64,000 bases of DNA from Pseudonocardia alaniniphila (GCF_022524485.1 NZ_JAKXMK010000040.1:44649-108648); one strand, 5' to 3'; positions 9,766-18,744 are shown, numbered from the stretch's first letter. Made by a program: numbers and translations. Notes: generated by a model not told the origin, from the sequence alone.

Positions 9766-10998
9766 TCAGCCGTCGTACTGGGCGCTCAGCAGCCCGGCGT
9801 TGTAGTCGGTGCAGAACAGCACGCCATCGGGTCGGACGTGGACATCCGCGGTCTGGATCACGCATGGGCGTCCAGGGCGCGGGTCCATGAGCTTCGCCGG
9901 CGGACCTGGAAGCAGCGCCCCGACCGGCTTCGGCCGGTACGGGTCGGAGATGTCGAAAGATCGCACCCCGGCGTTCTGGTAGGTGGCGAAGATCAACGTG
10001 TCGGAGACGAAGCTGCCCGGGCGGTTCTCGTGCAGGTTGTGCGGCCCGAAGTGGCCACCCTTGCGGGCGTAGTCCTGCTCGGCCGGCGTCGGCAGCGTCG
10101 CGATACTGATCGGGTTCGTCGGGTCGGCGATGGTGAAGACCCAGACGTGCTTGAGGCCGTCCTGGAGGTTGTCCGCGGTGGCTTCATCGGCGACGAGGAG
10201 CAGTTCGCGGGCCGGCAGCGGCACCGCCGGGTGCGTCCCGCCTCCGAACGGGGGCGACCAGTTGCGGTGTGAGATCAGCTCGGGTGCCTCGCGGTCGCGG
10301 ATGTCCAGCAGAGTCAGGCCGCCGTCGCGCCAGGACGCGTACGCCGTGTCCCCGTCGATGATCGCGTGGTGCAGGGCGTAGCGCCATCGTCCGGTGTCCC
10401 AGGTCGGGCTCTCACCGCGCGCGCTGTTCATCCCGGGAAGCCACCATTCGCCCGCCCACCGGGGTTTCGCAGGGTCCTTCAGGTCGATGACCCTGAAGAC
10501 GTAGTCGGTGAATCCCTCGGCGAGAACGGACGCGTACGCCCAGCGCCCGCCGGTGTACCAGAGACGGTGCACCCCGACCCCGTCCACGTCGAGAAAGGAG
10601 ATCTGCCGCGGCTCGGCGGGGTTCGAGATGTCGAACATGGCGACGCCGGCAGACCAGGTCCGCCGTGTTCCCGCGAGGCGGGTCCCGACCGAGCCCTGGT
10701 AGTAGTTCTGCTCCGCCGAGAACTCCTTCCACAGGTCCTTGGCGTGGATCACCAGGAGTAGGTCATCGGCCGCCTGCAGGTGGATGTTCCAGGTGTCGGG
10801 AGGTGCGGCGTGGAAACCGACGGTGGTCATGTCCCGTGGGTTACGAGCGTCGACGACCGAGAATCCGCCGGAGAACAGGTGGCCGACGTAGACGTAGCCC
10901 TCCTGGTATTGCAGCTGCATCGCGTCCGGGCGCCCGCCCTGGTCACTTCGACCGAGTGGGGTGAACGCGTTCGCGATCTCTACGGCTGGTGTGGACAC
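9766..10998 (-). CDS. LVIVD-repeat beta-propeller protein
   Basis: A 410-residue protein built from repeated strands of the type FSVVDARNPRDMTTVG, VAMFDISNPAEPRQISFL, FRVIDLKDPAKPRWAG, LTLLDIRDREAPELIS and FTIADPTNPISIATL. These are the LVIVD signature of a cell-surface-like propeller family of unknown activity. It starts with GTG at 10998, has no clear Shine-Dalgarno site, and has no obvious signal peptide. It lies 55 bases downstream of the XRE/NB-ARC regulator on the same strand and may be its operon partner. It ends four bases from the convergent LAL gene. No enzymatic residues could be assigned. Confidence 0.7.
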   Translation of the reverse strand: MSTPAVEIANAFTPLGRSDQGGRPDAMQLQYQEGYVYVGHLFSGGFSVVDARNPRDMTTVGFHAAPPDTWNIHLQAADDLLLVIHAKDLWKEFSAEQNYYQGSVGTRLAGTRRTWSAGVAMFDISNPAEPRQISFLDVDGVGVHRLWYTGGRWAYASVLAEGFTDYVFRVIDLKDPAKPRWAGEWWLPGMNSARGESPTWDTGRWRYALHHAIIDGDTAYASWRDGGLTLLDIRDREAPELISHRNWSPPFGGGTHPAVPLPARELLLVADEATADNLQDGLKHVWVFTIADPTNPISIATLPTPAEQDYARKGGHFGPHNLHENRPGSFVSDTLIFATYQNAGVRSFDISDPYRPKPVGALLPGPPAKLMDPRPGRPCVIQTADVHVRPDGVLFCTDYNAGLLSAQYDG

Positions 10999-11053
10999 CG
11001 TTCTACTTTCGCGGGCGACAGGAGGCGAGCCACCCGTCGAATGACTGACGGCA

Positions 11054-12700
11054 TCACGCCCCGTCGGTCAGCCGGGCGGCTTCGGCCTGGGCGAGACCCT
11101 CACCGTGCTTCGCCGACTTGTACGGGTCGCCGAGCTTCTCCGCAGCTGTCGTGGACAAGGTGAAGACCTCGGGCCAGTGCCGCCAGTTGACCCATCTGCT
11201 GGAGAACCCCTGGAGTGCGTCGACAGTGCTCACGACCGCGGTGTAGTCAGCCGTCCCGAGAGCCTGACGCAGCGCGCCGAGCCAGTTCTCGCTCTCGGCC
11301 TCCAGCCAGCGCTGTGCCGACGCCAGGTCGGGGAAAGCCATCGCCAGGTCGGACGGCTCGGGGCTGCGTTGCCGGTTCGGCTGGAACCAACTCCCGGCAA
11401 CACGGGCCGTGGCGAGCAGCCAGGACACCATCTGCCGACGGGCCGCCTCGACGGCCTCGCGGGTGTCCTCGGCCACCAGCTGCTCCCGGGCGAACAGCCG
11501 GATCAGGTCGTGGAACCCGGCGCGCTGGTCGGCGGCCGAAACGAGCAGACCGAGCTCGATGAGGTCGTCGAGGCGCCGGTCGACCTCGTGTACGGGCAAT
11601 TCGGTCAGCACCGAGGCCAGGGCGGCTCCCGTGTCAGGGCCGGGCACCAGCGCCAGCCTCCGGAACACGAGCCGGGTGGTTGGTTCCAGCTGGCCGTAGG
11701 ACACGGAGAATGCAGCGCGGATCTGCAGGTCCCCGGCGGACAGGTGGTCGAGCCGGCTCTCCTCGTCGGCGAGCCGGTTGACCAGGGTCTCGAGGGTCCA
11801 GCCCGGCCTGCTCAGCATGCGATTGCCCGCGATCCGCAGCGCAAGGGGGTAGTTGCCGCACAGCTGGGCGACGGACCGGATCAGTGCGGGTGCTGGGTTC
11901 GCGGCGGAATCGTGTTCGACGACGGCCCGCAGCATGCCGTCGGCGTCGGCGTCACTGAACGGACCGAGTGTGACGCGACGTGCGTGTTCGAGTCCGGCAA
12001 GAGTCCGCCGGCTGGTGATGAGCGCTGCGCTGCCGCCCGGACCGGGCAGCAGGCGCCGGATGTGTGCCTCGTCCGCCGCGTTGTCGAGCAGCAGCAGCAC
12101 GCGCCGGTCAGCCACGACGCGCCGTAACACCTGCGTGCGGTCGGTGTGGAGCGAGGGGATCCTCTCGGCGTCGACGCCGAGCGCGCGCAGCAGGCGGAAC
12201 TGCACAACGTAGGGGTCGAGCGGCTCGGGGTCGCTCCCACGGAGGTCGACGAACAGCCGCCCGTCCGGGAACTCGCCACGCGTGCTGCATGCCGCGCGGA
12301 CTGCCAGTGCCGTCTTGCCCAGGCCACCCGCCCCGGAGATCACGATGGGAGCCGGTCGTCCGTCACGGTCGACGAGCGCCGAGGTGAGCGTCGCGAGTTC
12401 CGCGGAGCGTCCGGTGAAGTCCGGGATGTCCGGGGGCAGTTCGCACAACGGCGCCGGTGCGGGCCGGGACCGGCCTGTCCTGGCCGCGTGCAGCAGGAGC
12501 TTGCGGTCGTCATCGGGTAGGCGAAGCGCGTCGGCGAGGGCCATCACGGTGCGCGCCTGCGGGTTCCTGCTGCGACCGCGCTCCATGTCGCTGATCGCCC
12601 GCACGCTCACACCCGATCGCTCCGCAAGATCCTCGAGGGTCATACCGGCGGCATGGCGGAAGGCACGCACCAGCTCTCCGAGCTCTGCCGACTCCGCCAT
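11054..12700 (-). CDS. XRE-type HTH / NB-ARC (AfsR-like) ATPase regulator
   Basis: This is a 548-residue protein. It has an N-terminal XRE helix-turn-helix (residues about 9-60, MTLEDLAERSGVSVRAISDM) followed by a signal-transduction ATPase with Walker A GAGGLGKT at about 123-130. Further on are RRVLLLLDNAADEAHIRRLL (Walker B region) and the GNYPLALRIAG motif typical of NB-ARC proteins, then a winged-helix region. It ends soon after that, so the C-terminal TPR array common in this family is missing. The start at 12700 follows a GGGAGGGAG site; an upstream in-frame ATG at 12802 has none. It is divergent from the oxidoreductase unit at 12891 and could regulate it or the LVIVD gene downstream. 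Confidence 0.82.
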   Translation of the reverse strand: MAESAELGELVRAFRHAAGMTLEDLAERSGVSVRAISDMERGRSRNPQARTVMALADALRLPDDDRKLLLHAARTGRSRPAPAPLCELPPDIPDFTGRSAELATLTSALVDRDGRPAPIVISGAGGLGKTALAVRAACSTRGEFPDGRLFVDLRGSDPEPLDPYVVQFRLLRALGVDAERIPSLHTDRTQVLRRVVADRRVLLLLDNAADEAHIRRLLPGPGGSAALITSRRTLAGLEHARRVTLGPFSDADADGMLRAVVEHDSAANPAPALIRSVAQLCGNYPLALRIAGNRMLSRPGWTLETLVNRLADEESRLDHLSAGDLQIRAAFSVSYGQLEPTTRLVFRRLALVPGPDTGAALASVLTELPVHEVDRRLDDLIELGLLVSAADQRAGFHDLIRLFAREQLVAEDTREAVEAARRQMVSWLLATARVAGSWFQPNRQRSPEPSDLAMAFPDLASAQRWLEAESENWLGALRQALGTADYTAVVSTVDALQGFSSRWVNWRHWPEVFTLSTTAAEKLGDPYKSAKHGEGLAQAEAARLTDGA

Positions 12701-12890
12701 GGCTTCTCCCTCCCGCTCGGCTGAAACCCGGGGGCTGTCCGTGAGGTCGCCTTCGACGGTAGTCCGCCCGCTCGTGCGCGACGGGTGGGAATCGCCTCGC
12801 ATGGCCAGTCGACCGATGGATGGTCGCGCGCCGTCCGACGCCGAGACTCGAGCACACGTCAGACCGACTACCGCTCGAGAGGAGATCCAG

Positions 12891-13910
12891 TTGCTAGCGG
12901 TGATGTTCGAAGAACCGGGACCCGCAAGCGTCCTTCACCTGGTGGAGCGCGAGATTCCGGATGTGGGGACGGGAGAAGTACGTGTGCGGATGGTGGTGTC
13001 GGGCGTCAATCCCACCGACGTCGGTGCTCGTTCCGGCCGCGGTACCACCGACGGCACCGCGGGCCCGCACATCCCCAACCAGGACGGGGCCGGCGTCGTC
13101 GACGCCGTGGGTCCGGGGGTCGACGGCCTCGCGGTCGGCGACCGGGTATGGGTGTGGGACGCCGCCTGGATGCGCTCCAACGGCACCGCGCAGGAGTACG
13201 TGGTCCTGCCCCGGCGCCAGGTCGTACCGCTTCCTGACGGCGTCCCGTTCGACGTCGGGGCCGCACTGGGCATCCCGGCGCTCACCGCGCACCGGGCGCT
13301 CACCTGCGCTGCCGAGGGGCCTGCCCAACTCGAGCCCGGAGCGCTGACGGGCAAGGTCGTGCTGGTAGTGGGAGGCGCCGGTGCCGTCGGCAACGCCGCC
13401 ATCCAGCTCGCCACATGGGCAGGTGCTCGGGTCCTCACGACGGTCACCAGCGCTGCCAAGGCGGAGCTCGCCTCGGCCGCAGGAGCCGACGAGGTGATCG
13501 ATGCCACCGGGGATGTGGCTGCAGAGGTGCGGCGTGCGACCACGGACGGCCTGGACGTCGTCGTCGAGGTGGCACCGTCGGTCAATCTCATGTCCGACGT
13601 GGAGATGCTCGCACCGGGCGGCACGATCGCGATCTACACAGCGGGCCGGGAGGGAAAGCTCACGATCCCGTCGTTCCCGAGCATGGTCAAGAACGTGCAG
13701 TTCCAGTTCATTCTGACCTACACGACCTCGACGCAGCAGAAGGACCATGCCGTCACGGCCGTGAGCGCAGCCGTCGCCGCGGGCGCGTTCGGGGTCGGCG
13801 ACAAGCACGGTTTGCCGATCGCGCGTTACCCGCTGAGACGGACCCGCGAGGCACATGAAGCAGTCGAGAACCACTGGGTGGGCAAGGTTCTGATCGACGT
13901 CACGCCCTGA
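12891..13910 (+). CDS. Zinc-independent quinone oxidoreductase / MDR-family dehydrogenase
   Basis: This 339-residue member of the medium-chain dehydrogenase/reductase superfamily has an N-terminal GroES-like domain (GVNPTDVGARSG; GAGVVDAVGPGVDGLAVGDR). Its Rossmann domain has the nucleotide motif VVGGAGAVGNAAIQLA. Members reduce quinones or enals with NADPH. The start is a TTG at 12891 preceded by GAGGAGATCCAG; the translated start MLAVMFEE matches the usual family N-terminus. An ATG four codons later is the alternative. It is the first gene of a likely operon with the HbpS-like gene at 13951 and the second MDR enzyme at 14418, divergent from the XRE/NB-ARC regulator. Confidence 0.8.
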   Translation: MLAVMFEEPGPASVLHLVEREIPDVGTGEVRVRMVVSGVNPTDVGARSGRGTTDGTAGPHIPNQDGAGVVDAVGPGVDGLAVGDRVWVWDAAWMRSNGTAQEYVVLPRRQVVPLPDGVPFDVGAALGIPALTAHRALTCAAEGPAQLEPGALTGKVVLVVGGAGAVGNAAIQLATWAGARVLTTVTSAAKAELASAAGADEVIDATGDVAAEVRRATTDGLDVVVEVAPSVNLMSDVEMLAPGGTIAIYTAGREGKLTIPSFPSMVKNVQFQFILTYTTSTQQKDHAVTAVSAAVAAGAFGVGDKHGLPIARYPLRRTREAHEAVENHWVGKVLIDVTP

Positions 13911-13950
13911 ATCAACCGATCCGACGCAACAACAACGAAGGAGAACCAGA

Positions 13951-14382
13951 ATGACCACGTCCATGGCCCAGATCTCTCCAGTGACTCTGTCGCTGGAGAG
14001 CGCACACCGGCTTGCTGTCGCCGCTACGAAAAAGGCCGAAGAGATCGGCATCCCCTACACGGTCACGATCGTGGACGGCGGCGGAAACGTGGTGCATGTG
14101 AGCCGGATGGACGGCGCCGCGTTGGCATCGATCGACACCTCGCTGTCGAAGGCGCGCACGTCGGTGTACTTCGGTGCGGCCACCGCCGACCTCGCGAGCG
14201 CCGTCCAGCCCGGCGCTCCGCTCTACACCATCCCGACCTCCACCGTCCTCCCGCTGGCGTTCGTCGCAGGTGCCGTCCCGGTGGCCGACAGCGCGGGCGT
14301 GGTGATCGGCGCCGTCGGCGCCGGAGGTGGTTCTCCGCAACAGGACCACGAGGTCGCGATCAGCGCGGCGAGCGCTCTCTGA
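13951..14382 (+). CDS. GlcG/HbpS-family small haem-binding-like protein
   Basis: A 143-residue protein of the DUF336 (GlcG/HbpS) family. Signatures are LSLESAHRLAVAATKKAEE, VTIVDGGGNVVHVSRMDGA and the ending IGAVGAGGGSPQQDHEVA. A clean AAGGAG lies nine bases before the ATG. Streptomyces HbpS binds haem and senses redox stress outside the cell. This protein has no signal peptide, and most cytosolic relatives lie beside catabolic oxidoreductases with unknown function. It sits 40 bases after one MDR oxidoreductase and 35 bases before another, so a role in the same pathway is likely. The biochemical role is not established. Confidence 0.8.
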   Translation: MTTSMAQISPVTLSLESAHRLAVAATKKAEEIGIPYTVTIVDGGGNVVHVSRMDGAALASIDTSLSKARTSVYFGAATADLASAVQPGAPLYTIPTSTVLPLAFVAGAVPVADSAGVVIGAVGAGGGSPQQDHEVAISAASAL

Positions 14383-14417
14383 TCGTGGACCGCAAGTTCG
14401 AGAGAGGCGAGCGCCGG

Positions 14418-15413
14418 ATGCGTGCTGCAGTGCTGGAACGGTTCGGCGAAGCGCCCGCCGTCACCGAGATCCCCATCCCCGTCCCCGCCGCGGACCAGGT
14501 GCTTGTCGAGATCGTGGCCAGCGGTGTCAACCCGCTGGACACCAAGATTCGGGCAGGAGAGGCTGCACATGCCCGAATCCAGCTCCCCGCGGTGCTCGGG
14601 CTGGACCTCGCCGGCGTGGTCGAGGACGTCGGCGCGGCCGTCACCGGCTTCGACCGAGGCGACCGCGTCTACGGCCTCACGGGTGGGGTGGGTGATCTAC
14701 AAGGCTCGCTCGCCGAGTTCGCGGCCGTGGACGCCCGGCTGCTCGCCCCCGCACCGCAGTGTCTCAGCCTTCGCGAGGCCGCGGCGTTACCACTGGTCGT
14801 GATCACCGCATGCGAGGCCCTCGTCGACCGGGCCCAGGTGCGCCCCCGGCAGAGAGTGCTGGTGCACGGCGGCGCCGGAGGTGTCGGGCATGTGGCCGTT
14901 CAGATCGCCCAGGCGCGCGGCGCCGAGGTCTTCGCGACCGGGTCGGCCCGCAGTCTCGACACCATCAAACGCCTCGGCGCCACCACGATCGACTACACAA
15001 CACCCGTCGAGAGCTACGTCGCCGAGCACACGGACGGCGAGGGGTTCGATGTCGTCTTCGACACCGTCGGCGGTGCCGTGCTCGATGCGTCCTTCGCCGC
15101 GGCCCGCGCCTACACCGGCCACGTGGTGAGCGCACTCGGCTGGGGCACGCACAACCTCGCGCCCCTGTCGTTCCGCAACGCGACCTACTCAGGGGTGTTC
15201 ACGTTGGCGCCGATGCTGACCGGACACGGGCGAGACCACCACGGCGAGATCCTGCGTGAGGCAACTGCCCTCGCAGACGCCGGAGTGCTCGCGCCACGCC
15301 TCGACCCCCACCGCTTCACCTTGGAAACGGTCGACGAAGCCCACGAGGTGGTCGCGACAGGCACAGGATCGGGAAAGGTCGTCGTCGACATCGGCGATCG
15401 GGCCATCGAGTGA
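14418..15413 (+). CDS. NADP-dependent MDR-family oxidoreductase (quinone reductase type)
   Basis: A 331-residue MDR protein with the GroES-like fold (SGVNPLDTKIRAGE; LGLDLAGVVEDVGAAVTGFD) and the cofactor motif VHGGAGGVGHVAVQIAQ. The end, GSGKVVVDIG, is typical of the quinone oxidoreductase branch. No structural-zinc cysteine lobe is visible, so it is probably a zinc-free NADPH enzyme acting on a quinone or enone. The start at 14418 (MRAAVLERFG) fits the family N-terminus and follows a GAGAGGCGAG stretch; a GTG at 14385 is an in-frame alternative. It is the last gene of the three-gene unit and converges on the LLM oxidoreductase about 100 bases away. Confidence 0.8.
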   Translation: MRAAVLERFGEAPAVTEIPIPVPAADQVLVEIVASGVNPLDTKIRAGEAAHARIQLPAVLGLDLAGVVEDVGAAVTGFDRGDRVYGLTGGVGDLQGSLAEFAAVDARLLAPAPQCLSLREAAALPLVVITACEALVDRAQVRPRQRVLVHGGAGGVGHVAVQIAQARGAEVFATGSARSLDTIKRLGATTIDYTTPVESYVAEHTDGEGFDVVFDTVGGAVLDASFAAARAYTGHVVSALGWGTHNLAPLSFRNATYSGVFTLAPMLTGHGRDHHGEILREATALADAGVLAPRLDPHRFTLETVDEAHEVVATGTGSGKVVVDIGDRAIE

Positions 15414-15511
15414 ATGCTCAGTCGATATCGGTCCATCCCCGGTACCAGCGGGAGAACGCCGCTGCCTCGTGCCCTGCCAGGCCGAAGGCGGGATCTCCTG
15501 GCCGCTGCGCT

Positions 15512-16456
15512 TCAGGACGAGGCGCGGCCGCTGCCGGCAGAGACAGCCCAGGCGCCGGAACTGCGCGCAGCGACATCCGCCAGCAGCCCAACCGTCCTGG
15601 CCTGGTCCTCGGGCGAGCCCACCGGGAGCATGACCAGCTCGGTTGCGCCGGCATCGGCGAAACGGCGCATCTCCGCTTCCACAGCCGATTCGTCACCGGC
15701 CACAAGGGTGTCTTCCGCTCCTCCGGATCCTTGCCGGTCGAGCATCGCACGAAGCGTGGGAACGGTTGCGGCAGCTCCGAATTCCTCGCCGACACGCCGG
15801 CGTGTCGCGTCCATATCGGAGGTCACGGAGACGAGCAGCCCCACGACGATGCGAGGTTGAGCCCCGACTGCAGCCCCCGAGACGACGGCAGGCACCAGGG
15901 ACTCGTCGAGGAACCGGGGCGTCGCCCATTGCGTGAGGACGCCGTCGGTGAGCTCGGCGGCGAGGCGGAGCATCCGTGGACCGTGCGCGCCCAGCAGGAC
16001 GGATGGAGCTGTCGTTCCCGGCGCGGCCACCCCACCGAAGGCCGTGATCGACTTGCCGTGGACCTGGACGTCCTCTCCGCGCAGGACCGGTCCGACGACC
16101 TCGAGGACCTCTCTCGTGTGTTCGACCGGGGGCTGCCACGTCAGCCCGTATCTCCCTTCGACTGTGGGTCGGTGACTCGGGCCGATGCCCAGAGTCAGCC
16201 GTCCACCGGTGGCGGCGTGGGTTGTCAGGGCCTGAGCGGCGAGGGCGAGTGGATGCCTCGGGTACGTCGCCATGACGGACGTGCCGAGTTGGATCCCCGG
16301 TGCGCGATCGCCCACCGCGGCGAACACCGTCAACGGGTCCCACCCACCGTGTTCGCCGAGCCAGAAACTGGAGAAGCCGGATCCGGCCGCACGCTCGATC
16401 TCTGCCATCAGTTCTGGTAGCGGGCCGGCTCCATAACTCGCCAATCCGATCTTCAT
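15512..16456 (-). CDS. LLM-class (luciferase-like, probably F420-dependent) oxidoreductase
   Basis: This 314-residue TIM-barrel protein begins MKIGLASYGAGPLPELM and has FSSFWLGEHGGWDPLTVFAA, TSVMATYPRHPLALAAQALT and LGIGPSHRPTVEGRYG. These features match the actinobacterial F420-dependent branch of the luciferase-like family. Such enzymes transfer hydride between F420 and an organic substrate; this one's substrate is unknown. The start follows GGAAGGGATCT. It is convergent with the MDR operon. The roughly 300 bases upstream, before the MarR gene, contain AGTT/AACT dyads that could be MarR-type operators. Confidence 0.8.
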   Translation of the reverse strand: MKIGLASYGAGPLPELMAEIERAAGSGFSSFWLGEHGGWDPLTVFAAVGDRAPGIQLGTSVMATYPRHPLALAAQALTTHAATGGRLTLGIGPSHRPTVEGRYGLTWQPPVEHTREVLEVVGPVLRGEDVQVHGKSITAFGGVAAPGTTAPSVLLGAHGPRMLRLAAELTDGVLTQWATPRFLDESLVPAVVSGAAVGAQPRIVVGLLVSVTSDMDATRRRVGEEFGAAATVPTLRAMLDRQGSGGAEDTLVAGDESAVEAEMRRFADAGATELVMLPVGSPEDQARTVGLLADVAARSSGAWAVSAGSGRASS

Positions 16457-16584
16457 AGATCCCTTCCAAGGGTCTTTGCGGTGCTGGATTTCGGAGTCGG
16501 CGGAGGAGCGGCTAGCTCGGCGGCCTTGTGCCGCTACGCCTGTCCTCCGCGCTCCGAGTCTCGAACGCAGCTCGAGCGTACCTG

Positions 16585-16620
16585 ACAGTTCGATACTTTA
16601 ACTATTCGGCAGTTGAACTG
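16585..16620. promoter_or_regulatory. Candidate MarR-type operator cluster upstream of the LLM gene
   Basis: CAGTTGAACTG at 16610-16620 is an 11-base palindrome, and ACAGTTCGATACTTTAACT lies just before it. AGTT...AACT dyads are typical of MarR-family binding sites. The stretch is about 130 bases upstream of the LLM start at 16456 and near the MarR gene's 3' end. It is locally AT-rich compared with its surroundings, which suits a promoter. No clear -35/-10 pair could be assigned. The rest of the gap 16457-16760 shows nothing further. Confidence 0.4.
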
Positions 16621-16760
16621 TTACGTCGGCGGGCGGCGAGGGTGCGGTCGAGCCCGGTCGCCGGACTCCGGATCCCGAACGTCCTCGCAGGTCACAGCGC
16701 TGTCATCGATCGGCGACGCCTCCGTCGTCTCGTCGATCGTTTCTCACGGGACGACGATGA

Positions 16761-17180
16761 TTACTCGGCCTCGGCAAGCGCGCGCGTGAGCACGTCGAGC
16801 AGGCCCGCCCGTTCCCCGTCGCTGAGGCGCAGCAGTGGGCACGCCTTGTCGAGGGCGTTCAGCGCGGCCTCCCGGGCGGCGCGGCCGGGCGGCGTGAGGG
16901 CCAGGACGCGGGTGCGTCGGTTGGTGGGGCACTCGGTGCGGGTGATGTACCCGAGCTCGACGAGCCGGTTCGAGGTGAACGTGAGGCTTGAGGACGTGCA
17001 GCGCAGGCGCTGTGCCACGACCTTCATCGCCGGCGGGGGCTCGTCGGGGTCGATGGCCCAGAGCGCGTAGGTCGTCGACATGGTCAGCCCGAGCTCGGTC
17101 AGTGCAGGTTCCGCCCGCTGGATCGTGGCCATGACCACCTCGTAGATGGCTTCGAGGGCGGTTCGGGGCGGCAGAGGCAT
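16761..17180 (-). CDS. MarR-family transcriptional regulator
   Basis: This 139-residue winged-helix protein has the segment MKVVAQRLRCTSSSLTFTSN (recognition helix) followed by RLVELGYITRTECPTNRRTR (wing) and LALTPPGRAAREAAL, the usual MarR order. The start at 17180 (MPLPPRT) was chosen because the region upstream is non-coding in character and holds the divergent promoter. It is divergently transcribed from the small membrane protein at 17268, with 87 bases between the starts. This is the standard arrangement for a MarR protein repressing its neighbour and itself. The ligand is unknown. Confidence 0.85.
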   Translation of the reverse strand: MPLPPRTALEAIYEVVMATIQRAEPALTELGLTMSTTYALWAIDPDEPPPAMKVVAQRLRCTSSSLTFTSNRLVELGYITRTECPTNRRTRVLALTPPGRAAREAALNALDKACPLLRLSDGERAGLLDVLTRALAEAE

Positions 17181-17267
17181 GGGCAAATCGTACAGCTCTT
17201 GAACAGTGCAGCACTCGAAGCTATAGAGTCGCACGGAGTTAGGCTCTCGAAGAGTTGGAGTGTCAAG
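17181..17267. promoter_or_regulatory. Divergent promoter region of the MarR gene and the membrane-protein gene
   Basis: These 87 bases separate two divergent starts. They contain CTCTCGAAGAG at 17244-17254 (arms CTCT/AGAG), the related CTCTTGAAC at 17196-17204 and ACTCGAAG at 17213-17220. The repeated CTC(T)-GAA(G) unit is a plausible MarR operator; I could not fix the promoter hexamers. Confidence 0.4.
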
Positions 17268-17735
17268 GTGTTGAAGCCGAAGCTCACCACCCTCACCGCC
17301 GCGGACTGGACGGTCGCAGCGTCCGGCGTTCTGGCACTGGCCATGGGGATCGCAGGACTGGCAGGCCCCGAGCGCCAGGTACGCGCCCTCGGGTTCGAGG
17401 GCAGCGACGGAGACCGTGATCACCTCACTGCGGTGCTCACGAGCACCTCGGCGGCCGCGGTCAACAACGGATTCCTCTATCTGATCGGAGTCGCGACAGG
17501 CTCGTCGTGGTTCCCCGCGTACACGGTGGCTGCCCGGGCGGTCATGGGCGGAGTGCTCGGCGCCAGGGTTGCGACCGGCCGGGCTCCGAGATCGTTCATC
17601 GCTGCCGCCCTCTGGGAAGTGCTCGGCGCGGCGGCCACCGCGGGGGCCCTGTGGTGGGACGGGCGGCGCTCTCGCCGCCGTGGCGGGGGATCCGGGCAGC
17701 CACCGCTGCCGCTCCTTGACGATCAGCGGGAGTGA
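17268..17735 (+). CDS. Small DUF-type integral membrane protein
   Basis: A 155-residue protein with about four hydrophobic segments, including WTVAASGVLALAMGIAGLAG, AAAVNNGFLYLIGVATG, VAARAVMGGVLGARVATG and FIAAALWEVLGAAATAGALW. It ends in an Arg-rich cytoplasmic tail. The start is taken as GTG 17268, nine bases after GGAG; TTG 17271 is also possible. No family with known function was recognised. The divergent MarR gene suggests inducible expression. Confidence 0.6.
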   Translation: MLKPKLTTLTAADWTVAASGVLALAMGIAGLAGPERQVRALGFEGSDGDRDHLTAVLTSTSAAAVNNGFLYLIGVATGSSWFPAYTVAARAVMGGVLGARVATGRAPRSFIAAALWEVLGAAATAGALWWDGRRSRRRGGGSGQPPLPLLDDQRE

Positions 17736-17825
17736 ACGTTCCCGCACGCGGGTCTGGCGTCAGCAGTCGACCGGGATGACCTACAGGCACATCGCCACGT
17801 GACGGACGTGCGTCGCAGAGCCGGC

Positions 17826-18149
17826 TCAGAGCAGGACGACACCGGTGACCACGGCCAGGGCCACCACCGACCAGCCGACCACCGGCACGGCGAGGACGGG
17901 GGCCACTCGGGCCGGGAACGGGGAACGGCGCAGGAGAGCCGCCCGGCGCCGACCGAGCACGACCGTCACCAGGGCGATGAGCACCGCGAACGTAGCGGGC
18001 ACCACCGCCACGGTGAGTCCCGCCGCACCGATCTCGCGCACCGACAGCAGCGCCGCGTTGGCGAGCATGCCGAGGGCCGTGCGACCCCACGCGAGCCGCG
18101 TGCGTTCCGGTTGCAGCCCGGGAGCATCCGGGGACGGACCAGCACGCAT
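17826..18149 (-). CDS. DUF202-family membrane protein (second of tandem pair)
   Basis: This 107-residue protein carries the DUF202 signature LQPERTRLAWGRTALGMLAN followed by three hydrophobic segments. It resembles YidG/YidH-type inner-membrane proteins of unknown function. Its ATG lies five bases after the stop of the longer DUF202 protein at 18155, so they form one transcript. Tandem DUF202 genes of unequal length are common, which suggests a heteromeric complex; that is inference. Confidence 0.75.
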   Translation of the reverse strand: MRAGPSPDAPGLQPERTRLAWGRTALGMLANAALLSVREIGAAGLTVAVVPATFAVLIALVTVVLGRRRAALLRRSPFPARVAPVLAVPVVGWSVVALAVVTGVVLL

Positions 18150-18154
18150 GGGCC

Positions 18155-18568
18155 TCACCCCAGGAAACCCTTGACGATCACGAGGGCCAGACCCAGTAGC
18201 GCGAGGATGACGAGACCGACGGCGAGCACCCACGGGGCCCGCTGCGGTGGCAGCGCCCCGTCGCGCCGCATCGCGTACTCCACCCGCCGCCAGCGCAGCA
18301 CACCGTTCCCGGCGCACAGCACCGCGAGAACCACCAGGAGCCCGCCGGTCACGGCTCGTACCCCCGGCAGCGGGAACGCGGGCACGAGCTGCACCACCGC
18401 GATTCCCGCCGCGAGCAGCGAGAGCGCCGAGCGGATCCACGCCAGGAACGTGCGCTCGTTGGCGAGGGTGAACCGGTAGTCCGGGTCATGCTCGACGACG
18501 GTGTCCGCCGCCGCTGCGCCGAGGAATCGTTGGCTCCCCGGGATGGAGTCACTCGGGTCGCCGTCCAT
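18155..18568 (-). CDS. DUF202-family membrane protein (YidH-like, first of tandem pair)
   Basis: This 137-residue protein has the family's DPDYRFTLANERTFLAWIR box at about residues 26-44, followed by three hydrophobic helices (LSLLAAGIAVVQLV; GLLVVLAVLCAGNGVLRW; VLAVGLVILALLGLALVIV). The start MDGDPSDS at 18568 is the only Met before the family domain. Translation would begin eight bases downstream of the end of the 89-bp repeat copy at 18576-18664. The repeat therefore probably holds this operon's promoter or operator. Confidence 0.78.
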   Translation of the reverse strand: MDGDPSDSIPGSQRFLGAAAADTVVEHDPDYRFTLANERTFLAWIRSALSLLAAGIAVVQLVPAFPLPGVRAVTGGLLVVLAVLCAGNGVLRWRRVEYAMRRDGALPPQRAPWVLAVGLVILALLGLALVIVKGFLG

Positions 18569-18575
18569 GCACGCG

Positions 18576-18664
18576 AGTGTGCCGACGGCAGCCTTTCGCG
18601 CCCATTGCGTGGCCACCAAGATTGAAGCGATGCACACCCGAGACCGGGGATAGGGCCAACCCCA
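18576..18664. repeat. 89-bp dispersed repeat, copy 1
   Basis: This stretch aligns without gaps to 20375-20463, in the same orientation and 1799 bases away, with about 13 mismatches in 89 (near 85% identity). The block 18622-18642 is identical in both. It lies directly upstream of the DUF202 operon. It is more likely a duplicated regulatory region than coding, because both copies abut minus-strand gene starts. Confidence 0.75.
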
Positions 18665-18744
18665 CCACAACCCTTGCCGGCTCCGTACGTGCCACGCGCA
18701 GCCGCAGGGGTGGAGGCCATCCCATCGAATGGCAAGAGCTCCGG

